Source: Clostridia bacterium | Lineage (GTDB): Bacteria; Bacillota; Clostridia; UMGS1840 | Length of the DNA: 64,000 nucleotides | Reading direction: 5' to 3' | NCBI GenBank assembly: GCA_017936745.1 | Contig: JAGBEY010000006.1 | Location: 1-64,000, forward strand | Shown here: positions 42,786-51,213 of the stretch, in pieces | Layout: each line of letters opens with the position of its first letter | Position numbering within the stretch: position 1 is the stretch's first letter | Translations under genes and position numbers: made by a program | The notes under the pieces: generated by a model | The model's database searches: none | Seen by the model: only the letters and a program-made list of their open reading frames with translations | What the model was told of the DNA's origin: nothing

Positions 42786-43679
42786 TTATTTGCCCATTGC
42801 TTTCTTTCTCTGATTTAAGCCTGCAGTTTTCATGGAAGCCCACAGAGGAGATACAATAAAGATGGAAGAATATGCACCACCGAGAATACCAATAATCAGC
42901 GGGAATGCAAATTCTTTGATGGACTCAACGCCCAGTACATACAACACAGCAACCATAACGAAGGTGGTGATGGTGGTGTTGATGGAACGACCCAAAGTCT
43001 GAGTGATACTCTTATCGGTGATTTCTGCAAAGGTTTCTTTCTTTGCCATTCTCTGATTTTCTCTGATTCTGTCAAAAATAACGATGGTGTTATTGATGGA
43101 GTAACCAAGAATTGTCAGAACAACTGCAATGAAAGAGGAGTTTACGGGAACTCTGAAAATTGCATATACGGAAATCATAATGAGCACATCGTGAATCAGT
43201 GCGATAATTGCACTCAAGCCGGATAAAAACTCAAAGCGGATCGTGATATATACAAGCATTAAGATAACTGCAATTACCACTGCCCACAGAGCTTCTCCTG
43301 CCAACTGTTTTCCGTATGCAGGAGTAAAGGTGGAAATAGAATAATCACTGAAATCATCTGCTAAGCTGTATTTGGTTTTCAATGCACCAATCACAGCATC
43401 AGCTTCTGCTTCGGTTAAGTTTTTGGTTTTGATGGTCATTTCATTGGGATTATCCAGACTGGGCTGAACAGCAGAAACATTAAAGCCCAGTGCTTCGTTA
43501 CAAACAGCTGCAACATCATCTTTAGAAGCTTCCTGACCTAAATTGATCATAATACTGGTACCGCCGGCAAAGTCAATATCAATATTGAAGCCGCCAACCA
43601 GAGAAAATACCAACCCTACTAAGATAATTGCAACAGAAACAGCTGCATAAATCCATCTGTTTTTGTAAATATTAAGCAT
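42786..43679 (-). CDS. secF: Protein translocase subunit SecF
   Basis: 297 residues, six membrane helices. SLVGGFNIDIDFAGGTSIMI, IRFEFLSGLSAIIALIHDVLIM, ILGYSINNTIVIFDRIRENQR, SITQTLGRSINTTITTF. Works with SecD to use the proton-motive force in late steps of Sec export. Overlaps the 3' end of secD by 8 bp. Confidence 0.96.
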   Translation of the reverse strand: MLNIYKNRWIYAAVSVAIILVGLVFSLVGGFNIDIDFAGGTSIMINLGQEASKDDVAAVCNEALGFNVSAVQPSLDNPNEMTIKTKNLTEAEADAVIGALKTKYSLADDFSDYSISTFTPAYGKQLAGEALWAVVIAVILMLVYITIRFEFLSGLSAIIALIHDVLIMISVYAIFRVPVNSSFIAVVLTILGYSINNTIVIFDRIRENQRMAKKETFAEITDKSITQTLGRSINTTITTFVMVAVLYVLGVESIKEFAFPLIIGILGGAYSSIFIVSPLWASMKTAGLNQRKKAMGK

Positions 43680-44985
43680 TGTTGTTTCCTCCTTTCAGCG
43701 GTGCACCGTATAAAAATCTGTTTTTAATGTTAATGTCAACCATAGCTTTCAATAAGAACTTGGTAACAACGATTGCAGTAAACATAGAAACTAAAATACC
43801 AACACCTAAAGTAATTGCAAAGCCTTTAATCGGACCGGAGCCTAAGAAATACAAAACGCCGGCTGCGATAATGGTGGTAACGTTAGAGTCAATGATGGAA
43901 ATCAATGCTCTGTTGAAACCGGCATCCAAAGAAGCTTTCATGGTTTTACCCAGTTTGAATTCTTCTTTCATTCTTTCAAAGATAATGACGTTTGCGTCAA
44001 CTGCCATACCGATGGACAGAATAACACCGGCAATACCGGGTAAAGACAGGTTAATTCTGAGGCCTGCATAAATGAGGCAGCAAAGTGCTACATAGAACAC
44101 CAGTGCGATAGAAGCTACCAGACCGGGTAATCTGTAAAGGGCAATCATAAACACGAAGATAATGATTAAACCGATTAACGCAGCCAGTAAGCTTGTCTGC
44201 AGTGCGGAATCCCCTAAGGTAGGACCTGCGGTTCTCTGCTGAACAACAGAGAGGTTAAAGGGAAGCTGACCGTCGTTGATTAACGCAGCCAATTCTTCTG
44301 CAGAAGCCTTGTCAAAGTCCCCTTCAATCTGGAACTGAGTGCTTTCAATTCTTTCTTTTACCATGGGTGCAGAAATCATTTCTTCATCCAGCATAATTGC
44401 AATGTGTTTGCCTGCATACTGACTGGTTGCATCTGCAAACCGTTTGGATGCATCTTCGGTTACTTCAATTGCAACAACGTGCTGAGCACCGGTTGTGTTA
44501 GTTGCCTGCAGATAAATACCTTCTGCAGATTTGATATCGTCACCGGACATAATTTCTTCGCCAAACTCCTGAGTGGCAGAATCATAACCGTAGAACGCCA
44601 GTTTCGCAGTCTGTCCGATTTCCTGAATTGCTTTTGCAGTATCTTTTACAGAGGGCAATTCCACTTCCAGCTGATTTCCTTTTACGGTAACAGTGCCTTC
44701 GGTGTAACCCTGTCTGTCCAGACGGGCAGAAATAATTTTTCTTGCAACATCCATCTGAGATTCATCCGGATTGATTGCAACGGCAGTGCCGTCTTCTGCA
44801 GTCTGAGATGCCTGATAAACAATTACAGAACCGCCTGCCAGGTCAAAGCCTTTTCTGATACCATGTTCTTCATCAAAAACAGGGTATGTCTTAAATGAGC
44901 CGATTGTCACTCCGAAAGCTGCTGTGTAACAAAGTACAAAAACAACCAGGAGGGCAATCACAATTTTGCCAATACCTTTAGCCAT
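43672..44985 (-). CDS. secD: Protein translocase subunit SecD
   Basis: 437 residues. RKGFDLAGGSVIVYQAS, DRQGYTEGTVTVKGNQLEVELP, the P1-head domain, GPTLGDSALQTSLLAALIGLI, LPGIAGVILSIGMAVDANVIIFERMKEEF, GSGPIKGFAITLGVGILVSMFTA. Separate secD and secF genes, as in many Clostridia (fused in Bacillus). Confidence 0.96.
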   Translation of the reverse strand: MAKGIGKIVIALLVVFVLCYTAAFGVTIGSFKTYPVFDEEHGIRKGFDLAGGSVIVYQASQTAEDGTAVAINPDESQMDVARKIISARLDRQGYTEGTVTVKGNQLEVELPSVKDTAKAIQEIGQTAKLAFYGYDSATQEFGEEIMSGDDIKSAEGIYLQATNTTGAQHVVAIEVTEDASKRFADATSQYAGKHIAIMLDEEMISAPMVKERIESTQFQIEGDFDKASAEELAALINDGQLPFNLSVVQQRTAGPTLGDSALQTSLLAALIGLIIIFVFMIALYRLPGLVASIALVFYVALCCLIYAGLRINLSLPGIAGVILSIGMAVDANVIIFERMKEEFKLGKTMKASLDAGFNRALISIIDSNVTTIIAAGVLYFLGSGPIKGFAITLGVGILVSMFTAIVVTKFLLKAMVDINIKNRFLYGAPLKGGNNNA

Positions 44986-45044
44986 TTTTTCCTCCTATGT
45001 GCTCTTGTTTGAGCACTATTTGAAATTATTTTATAATCTAATAC

Positions 45045-45073
45045 AGTATACTATTTTTTTAAGAATTAGTCAA
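45045..45073 (-). promoter_or_regulatory. Promoter of secDF
   Basis: Minus strand TTGACT (45073-45068), 17 bp, TATACT (45050-45045). A GTGCTC/GAGCAC hairpin lies in the leader near 45000-45015. Confidence 0.65.
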
Positions 45074-45133
45074 GTATATTCTTAAAAATACACAAATTTT
45101 GTTCTTTTTTACAAAATTATGTTGTTTTTTCCA

Positions 45134-45478
45134 TTAACCTGCAGGCCAGGTAAGCTCCCGGCCGCCAATTAAATGAAAATGAATATGAAACACAGTCTGC
45201 CCAGCCGCTTTGTTGCAGTTGGTCACCACCCGGTAACCGTCCTCCGCAATCCCGTTTTCTTTTGCAATTTTGGGAATTGCTTCATAAATTTTGGAGATTA
45301 CAGAGGAGTTTTGCTCGGAGATATCATTCAACATAGCAATATGCTTTTTGGGAATTACCAAAATATGTACCGGTGCTGTGGGAGAAATATCCCAAAAAGC
45401 ATAGACATCTTCATCTTCATACGCTTTTTTGGAGGGAATTTCTCCTTTTATAATCTTACAGAATAAACAATCTTCCAT
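45134..45478 (-). CDS. HIT family nucleotide hydrolase (HinT-like)
   Basis: 114 residues. DCLFCKIIKGEIPSKKAYED, ILVIPKKHIAML and the histidine triad VFHIHFHLIGG. Hydrolyses nucleoside phosphoramidates and aminoacyl-adenylates. It lies 9 bp after alaS, so it may clear alanyl-AMP by-products (inference). Confidence 0.93.
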   Translation of the reverse strand: MEDCLFCKIIKGEIPSKKAYEDEDVYAFWDISPTAPVHILVIPKKHIAMLNDISEQNSSVISKIYEAIPKIAKENGIAEDGYRVVTNCNKAAGQTVFHIHFHLIGGRELTWPAG

Positions 45479-45487
45479 AGAGCCTCC

Positions 45488-48133
45488 TTAGAGTTGTCCT
45501 TTGAGAACTTGTTCCGCTAAGCTGATAGCCTCTGCAATTTTGGAAGCATCCTTACCGCCGCCTTGCGCCATATCAGGCTTACCGCCGCCGGAGCCACCAG
45601 CCGCTTTGGTTACTTCACGGATAATGTTGCCCGCATGAGCACCTTTTGCAACTGCAGCTTTATTCGCACTTGCTAAGAAGGTGATTTTATCATCTGCTAA
45701 GTTGGAAAGTACGATTACCACAGGGTTTTCAGCATATTTGTTTTTGATTTCATCGCACAGATTCCGAAGCATTTCAACGGTTGCTCCTTCTTTTTGTGCA
45801 GTAATCAGCGCTACACCGGATACGTCTTTTGCAGAATTTAAAATTTCATCTGCTTCCCCTTTGGAAAGCTTTGCACGAAGCTCGTCCATCTCTTGCTTTT
45901 GTGCTTTCATTTCGTCAAGCAACTGATTTGCCTTCAGGGTCAAATCGGAAATATTGTTCACCTTCAACACTTTTGCGGTATCAAAGAGCAATTCTTCCCT
46001 TTTTGTCATATAGTCAATATAATTTGCACCGGTTACAGCCTCAATTCTTCTGACTCCGGCTGCAACACCGCTTTCGGATACAATTTTAAACAAGCCTGCC
46101 TGTGCCGTATTGGTCAGGTGAGTACCGCCGCAAAATTCCATCGAATAGTCACCCATGGTAACTACGCGGACATTCTCACCGTATTTTTCACCAAACAGTG
46201 CCATTGCCCCTAATTTTTTAGCCTCGTCAATGGGCATTACCTTACAGGTGATATCCATTGCAGATAAAATCGCATTGTTAACCAGAGCCTCAGTTTGCTT
46301 GATTTCATCAGCAGTCATCCCCTCAAAATGAGAGAAGTCAAAGCGCAACCGTTCGGGAGTTACATAGGAGCCTGCCTGATGAACATGGTCACCCAGTACG
46401 GTCTGCAGTGCTTTCTGCAGCAGATGTGTGGTGGAGTGGTTTCTTGCGGTTGCCATTCTTTTTTCTTTGTCTACCGAAAGAGATACTTTTGCACCTTTTT
46501 TCAAAGCACCGCTTTCTACGGTTACCATATGTCCGAACTTCCCATCGGAATATTTTTTGGTGTCGGTTACAACAGCTTTCATGCCGTTTGCAAAAATCAC
46601 ACCGGTATCCCCTGCCTGACCGCCGCTTTCTCCGTAAAATACGGTGGTATCAGTCAAAACCGTTCCGGATTCCCCTGCACCCAGGGCATCCACCAATGCA
46701 CCGTCTTTCAAAATAGCGGTAACGGTGGCTTCGGTTTCCAGTGCTTCGTAGCCGATAAACTCGCACAAGGGCAAATCCTTAATCAGCTTTGCCACTTCGT
46801 TTTCCCATCCTAAGGTAGAGGTATCACCACGGGCATTTCTTGCTTTTTCTCGCTGTTCATTCATACAAGCCTGATACTTGTCCTCATCCAGAGTGAAACC
46901 GTTTTCTTCCACCATTTCTTTGGTTAAATCCAGGGGGAAGCCGTAAGTATCATATAATTTGAACGCAACCTCACCATCAAACACGGTTTCGCCCTTTTGT
47001 TTCATATCAGCGATGAAGTCATTCAGCATAAGCAACCCTGCATCAATGGTTTTATAGAATTTTTCTTCTTCGGTAGAGATAATTTTCTTGATGTAATCCT
47101 GCTTTTCTTCCAGCTCCGGATATGCGTCCTTGGACTGGGAAATTACCACATCAGCAAGCTCGGTTAAGAACATTTTGTCAATGCCCAGCAGCTTCCCATG
47201 ACGAGCCGCACGGCGAAGCAATCTTCTTAAAACATAGCCTCTGCCTTCGTTGGAGGGAATAACCCCGTCGGACACCAAAAATACGGTGGAACGGATATGG
47301 TCGGTTACCACACGGATGGAAACATCGGTTTCGTGCGTTGCACCGTAAGTTTTCCCGGACATCTGGCAAACAGTGTCCAGCACTCTTTTTACGGTGTCAA
47401 CTTCAAACAAAGAGCCAACACCCTGCATAATTGCGGCAATACGTTCCAGACCCATACCGGTATCAATGTTGGGATGTGCCAAACGGTTATAATTGCCATC
47501 TTTATCTTTGTCAAACTGGGTGAACACCAAGTTCCAGAATTCAACAAAACGGTCACAGTCACAACCAACAGCACAATCAGGACTGCCGCAGCCGTTTTCC
47601 TCACCACGGTCAAAATAAATTTCAGAACAAGGACCGCAAGGACCGGTTCCGATTTCCCAGAAATTGTCCTCTTTGCCCAAACGAACCATACGGTCGGGAG
47701 ATACGCCAACCTTTTTGGTCCAGATATCATAAGCTTCATCATCATCCTGATATACACTGACCCACAGTCTGTCTACCGGTAATTTCATACGCTGGGTAAT
47801 AAACTCCCAAGCCCAGCCGGTTACTTCGTTTTTGAAGTAGTCACCAAAGGAGAAGTTCCCCAGCATTTCAAAGAAAGTGCCGTGACGGGCGGTTTTTCCT
47901 ACCCGTTCGATATCAGGGGTTCTGATACACTTCTGGCAGGTGGTTACCCGTTTTGACGGAGGAGTTTCTTCCCCGGTAAAGTATTTTTTCAAAGGTGCCA
48001 TCCCTGCATTGATTAACAAAAGAGAGTTATCGTTAATCGGTACCAGCGGGAATGACTGCATTCTTAAATGTGCTTTTTCCTGGAAGAACGATAAAAATTC
48101 TTCCCGGATTTGGTTAAGACCCATTTTTTCCAT
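45488..48133 (-). CDS. alaS: Alanyl-tRNA synthetase
   Basis: 881 residues, full length. Class II catalytic core: INAGMAPLKKYFTGEETPP, GKTARHGTFFEMLGNFSFGDYFK, GTGPCGPCSEIYFDRG, NTGMGLERIAAIMQG. Editing domain with HSTTHLLQKALQ and MEFCGGTHLTNT (zinc ligands H..H..C..H). C-terminal oligomerisation domain NPVVIVLSN .. AAGGSGGGKPDMAQGGG. Charges tRNA-Ala and clears mischarged Ser/Gly. Confidence 0.98.
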   Translation of the reverse strand: MEKMGLNQIREEFLSFFQEKAHLRMQSFPLVPINDNSLLLINAGMAPLKKYFTGEETPPSKRVTTCQKCIRTPDIERVGKTARHGTFFEMLGNFSFGDYFKNEVTGWAWEFITQRMKLPVDRLWVSVYQDDDEAYDIWTKKVGVSPDRMVRLGKEDNFWEIGTGPCGPCSEIYFDRGEENGCGSPDCAVGCDCDRFVEFWNLVFTQFDKDKDGNYNRLAHPNIDTGMGLERIAAIMQGVGSLFEVDTVKRVLDTVCQMSGKTYGATHETDVSIRVVTDHIRSTVFLVSDGVIPSNEGRGYVLRRLLRRAARHGKLLGIDKMFLTELADVVISQSKDAYPELEEKQDYIKKIISTEEEKFYKTIDAGLLMLNDFIADMKQKGETVFDGEVAFKLYDTYGFPLDLTKEMVEENGFTLDEDKYQACMNEQREKARNARGDTSTLGWENEVAKLIKDLPLCEFIGYEALETEATVTAILKDGALVDALGAGESGTVLTDTTVFYGESGGQAGDTGVIFANGMKAVVTDTKKYSDGKFGHMVTVESGALKKGAKVSLSVDKEKRMATARNHSTTHLLQKALQTVLGDHVHQAGSYVTPERLRFDFSHFEGMTADEIKQTEALVNNAILSAMDITCKVMPIDEAKKLGAMALFGEKYGENVRVVTMGDYSMEFCGGTHLTNTAQAGLFKIVSESGVAAGVRRIEAVTGANYIDYMTKREELLFDTAKVLKVNNISDLTLKANQLLDEMKAQKQEMDELRAKLSKGEADEILNSAKDVSGVALITAQKEGATVEMLRNLCDEIKNKYAENPVVIVLSNLADDKITFLASANKAAVAKGAHAGNIIREVTKAAGGSGGGKPDMAQGGGKDASKIAEAISLAEQVLKGQL

Positions 48134-48178
48134 TGTTATATATATCCTTTCATTTTAATACAAAATCAAAGCAGCGGT

Positions 48179-49546
48179 TTATTGCTGCACACCGTATTTG
48201 TTCTGAATGGCTTCCCGCCGTTTCAGAAGAATCAGCGTTCCGCCGATGATAACATGACACAGCACCACATCAAAAAGTAGATTATATAAGAAAAGTTCAG
48301 CCCCAAGGGCGGCTTCTCCGCTGACAAAAATCGGAGCGACAAAGGCGGCAAGAGCTGCTACACACAAGAAAATCAAAAATAATGCCTGCGCCCGTTCCGA
48401 TGGTTTTTGTGACTTCTTCAGCCGAATCGCACTAAATACCATCACCGCACCGAAAAATACCAGTACAAACCAAAAATCCGGTTGCAAAAAGCGACGTTTC
48501 ACTGCACTGTATAAGTTGAAGCCATATTTTAACTTCTGCACTTCGGGATAATTGGAAACATATTGCTGACGGATTTCGTAGGCATTATCTGCACTGCGTT
48601 CCAGCTTTTCCCAAAGAATTTTGGGATGGGTGAGATAATATGCTAAAATTGTTCTGTCTTCAACCTGGAATCTCCCGTCATCCAACACAGAGGCATCCAC
48701 TTCATACACGGTTTTTCCGGCATACTTCCTTGCATCTTCCGGAAGTCCCAAATCCGAAACGGCATCGGGATTATCTTTTAAAATGCCGTAATATACCGAA
48801 TGAAATTGATTTTGCTGCTCTTTTTGAAAGAAAACGCCCTCCGAAAAACAAACCACAGAGCCAGCGGATACTATCACCGCAAGTGCAACCGTGATAATAC
48901 GATACCACAATTCTTTCCTGACAAACAGTGTGGGAAGTAAACAAAGTGCCAGCAAAATTCCAATCCAGAAATAGCCTGTTTTTAGACCTGCCGCAAAGAA
49001 CGCAAGAACGGCACAGAAAATAGTGCGAACGATGCCTGGTTTGGTGTAAAACTGCGATAACAGCAATCCGACCGTCACCAGAATTACGGCATAAAATGCC
49101 CCCTCTAAATTCAAAGAATTAAGATGTAAGAGATAAGCAAAATCACAAAAAAGAAAAATGCCGACCCCGCCGATGAAAAGCCGGTGCCACGGTTTTTCAG
49201 CCGGAAATTTTGCCAGAAAATACGCCATAGACAGCAATACCGCAAGAAAATAAGCACTTGCCAAAAACCGCACATCTAACCCGGAAAACAGAAGCGATAA
49301 TGGCCGCAGAAGCCAATTCATGGAACCGGTGTAGCTGTTTTCAAAGGGGATGGCAGAAAAATAGGTCTGGCAGCCGTTTGAGCTATTCAAATAAAATCCG
49401 CCTGAAGCAATCTGAAAATAATCTGCTCCACCCATTCCGGCAATGGGCGGTAAGTGGTTACACCATAGAAATAATATCATAGAAATTCCTAAAAACAAAA
49501 AAATAGTTTGTTTTTTGGTCCACTCTCGTTTCAATATTCTGCTCAC
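48179..49546 (-). CDS. Polytopic membrane protein of unknown function
   Basis: 455 residues with about ten hydrophobic segments (e.g. TIFLFLGISMILFLWC, LAVLLSMAYFLAKF, RTIFCAVLAFFAAG, IGGTLILLKRR) and an extracytoplasmic loop between about 230 and 330 with YGILKDNPDAVSDLGLPEDA. The layout resembles GT-C glycosyltransferases or polymer flippases, but no diagnostic DxD/ExD motif is clear. Starts at ATG 49546 with site GAGGTGAG. It ends 45 bp before alaS, so it may be upstream of it in one transcript. Confidence 0.6.
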   Translation of the reverse strand: MSRILKREWTKKQTIFLFLGISMILFLWCNHLPPIAGMGGADYFQIASGGFYLNSSNGCQTYFSAIPFENSYTGSMNWLLRPLSLLFSGLDVRFLASAYFLAVLLSMAYFLAKFPAEKPWHRLFIGGVGIFLFCDFAYLLHLNSLNLEGAFYAVILVTVGLLLSQFYTKPGIVRTIFCAVLAFFAAGLKTGYFWIGILLALCLLPTLFVRKELWYRIITVALAVIVSAGSVVCFSEGVFFQKEQQNQFHSVYYGILKDNPDAVSDLGLPEDARKYAGKTVYEVDASVLDDGRFQVEDRTILAYYLTHPKILWEKLERSADNAYEIRQQYVSNYPEVQKLKYGFNLYSAVKRRFLQPDFWFVLVFFGAVMVFSAIRLKKSQKPSERAQALFLIFLCVAALAAFVAPIFVSGEAALGAELFLYNLLFDVVLCHVIIGGTLILLKRREAIQNKYGVQQ

Positions 49547-49642
49547 CTCCTGTAAAAATCGCTACACTGTAACAGCATTGTCATTCACAAAAATGGTCGA
49601 CAAAACATCCCGAAGCAGGATGCTTTGCCGAGCATCTTTTTC

Positions 49643-50002
49643 TTAGTTCAATTTTTCTCCGCAAGATAAGCAGAAGTTTGCATCGCTGGGATTGGTTTTC
49701 TTGCAGGACGGACATACCGATACATTTTTGATATTGTTGATTTCTTCTTTAATCTGAGCAATTTCTTCGTATTTTGCATCAATATCCTTTAAAAGCATAT
49801 CAATATCTTCCGAAAATTCTGCACCTGCTTCATAATCACGGTATACCAGCATACCAATGTTTTTAAACAGTTTGTCAATCTTGTTTTCCAACTCGTTGAT
49901 AGAAAAGCTCATGCGGGTAATGTCATACAGCTCTGTAGACTTATCCTTTGTAAATTTTGCAGTTTTGGTCACTGTACTTTTTACTTTATCAAACCATTCC
50001 AT
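49643..50002 (-). CDS. Zinc-ribbon coiled-coil protein
   Basis: 119 residues. Residues 1-85 are helical with heptad character (KSTVTKTAKFTKDKSTELYD, INELENKIDKLFKNIGMLVY). The end VCPSCKKTNPSDANFCLSCGEKLN is a double-CxxC zinc ribbon. Typical of small cytosolic Clostridia proteins of unknown role. Site GGAGGTA. Confidence 0.7.
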   Translation of the reverse strand: MEWFDKVKSTVTKTAKFTKDKSTELYDITRMSFSINELENKIDKLFKNIGMLVYRDYEAGAEFSEDIDMLLKDIDAKYEEIAQIKEEINNIKNVSVCPSCKKTNPSDANFCLSCGEKLN

Positions 50003-50040
50003 AAAAATACCTCCGAAAATTTATCATTTATATTTATTTC

Positions 50041-50802
50041 TCATTTTTCTCTGCGTCTTCTCTCATACATACTGATGCCGGCGGCAACCGCAACATTGAG
50101 AGATTCAATTTCCCCGTTCATCGGGATAATATAAACACCGTCCAGTTTTTCCAGAAGTGCTTTTTCAATTCCATTTGCTTCCGATCCCATCATCAGTGCC
50201 GTTTTCCCGGGAAAATCTGTATCATAAATGGATTTTGCACAGTCTGTCAATGCCGCTCCATATACAGAATACCCCATTTGCTGCAAGGTTTCCACCGAAT
50301 CGGTCAGCTCCTTCACCCGGATGAGGTTGAGAGAAAAGATTGCCGACATAGCGGAGCGAACCACCTTGGGTGCATACACATCGGCACAGTTTTCATCCAG
50401 AATAATATCGGTAAATCCACTTGCCAGTGCAGTACGAAGAATTGTGCCTAAATTCCCGGGGTCAGAAACCCCGTTTAAAAGCAACACAGAAGAAGATGTG
50501 ATATCCCTTTCCTCAGGAATGGAAAACACAGCCGCAATCCCCTGAGGGGTTTTGGTATCGCAGACTTCTTTCAGCACAGCATCGGTCACCCGATAGACCT
50601 CTGTCTCCTCCGAAGCGGAAAACGGTTCGGAAAAATCCATATCGACGAACAGCATCTTCGGTGCTTGTTTTGCAATACTGTCACACACATTGCGATAGCC
50701 CTCTGCTAAAAACAGTCTGCTTTGCTCCCGATATTTTTTCTGCTTCAGTTTTTTCAGTTCGCACACAGTTTTGTTTTTTAAACTGGTGATTTCTTTTATC
50801 AT
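50041..50802 (-). CDS. TrmH/SpoU family RNA 2'-O-methyltransferase
   Basis: 253 residues. The N-terminal substrate-binding segment (SLKNKTVCELKKLKQKKYREQ) is followed by a SPOUT fold: LLNGVSDPGNLGTILRTALASG (motif 1), TALMMGSEANGIEKALLEK (motif 2), IPMNGEIESLNVAVAAGISMYE (motif 3). Methylates a ribose in rRNA or tRNA using SAM; the target base cannot be told. Confidence 0.9.
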   Translation of the reverse strand: MIKEITSLKNKTVCELKKLKQKKYREQSRLFLAEGYRNVCDSIAKQAPKMLFVDMDFSEPFSASEETEVYRVTDAVLKEVCDTKTPQGIAAVFSIPEERDITSSSVLLLNGVSDPGNLGTILRTALASGFTDIILDENCADVYAPKVVRSAMSAIFSLNLIRVKELTDSVETLQQMGYSVYGAALTDCAKSIYDTDFPGKTALMMGSEANGIEKALLEKLDGVYIIPMNGEIESLNVAVAAGISMYERRRREK

Positions 50803-50881
50803 ATTATAATCTCCCTAAGAAGATGTTGAAACTTGTTTCTGTTGATATGTATAGCATCGTACCACGAAGAAAAAATACACA

Positions 50882-51203
50882 GCTGATTCTTTGCTTTCTA
50901 ATTTGGCAAAAGAAGCAAGCAGGTCAGTTTTTTCCTGAGTGCCGCATACTCACTGTATGCAAACGAAGTAAAAAGCTGAGATGCGCCGCTTATACCCTAA
51001 CTCTCAATTTGGCAAAAGAAGCAAGTAGGTTGTGCATTTTTACGAATGCCGCGTACCGGGTGTACGCAAATGAGATAAAATGTACAAGATGCACCGCTGA
51101 TTCTTTGCTTTCCAATTTGGCAAAAGAAGCAAGCAGGTTGTGCATTTTTACGAATGCCGCGTACCGGGTGTACGCAAATGAGCTAAAATGTGCAAGATGC
51201 GCC
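50882..51203. repeat. Three tandem ~107-bp structured repeats
   Basis: Units at 50882-50987, 50988-51095 and 51096-51203. Each has AATTTGGCAAAAGAAGCAAG, then an outer stem enclosing an inner hairpin. The inner stem is GCATAC/GTATGC in unit 1 and GCGTAC/GTACGC in units 2 and 3. The outer stem changes from TCAG-T(n)/A(n)-CTGA in unit 1 to TTGTGCATTTT/AAAATGTRCAA in units 2 and 3. Pairing is kept although bases differ, so structure is under selection. Plus-strand frames cross the units but lack a ribosome-binding site and gene character. Lies between relA and the methyltransferase gene. Confidence 0.75.
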
Positions 51204-51213
51204 GCTTATTTTG

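Noticed and set aside
46295-46813. 172-codon plus-strand ORF inside alaS
   Set aside because: Antisense shadow of a highly conserved gene.
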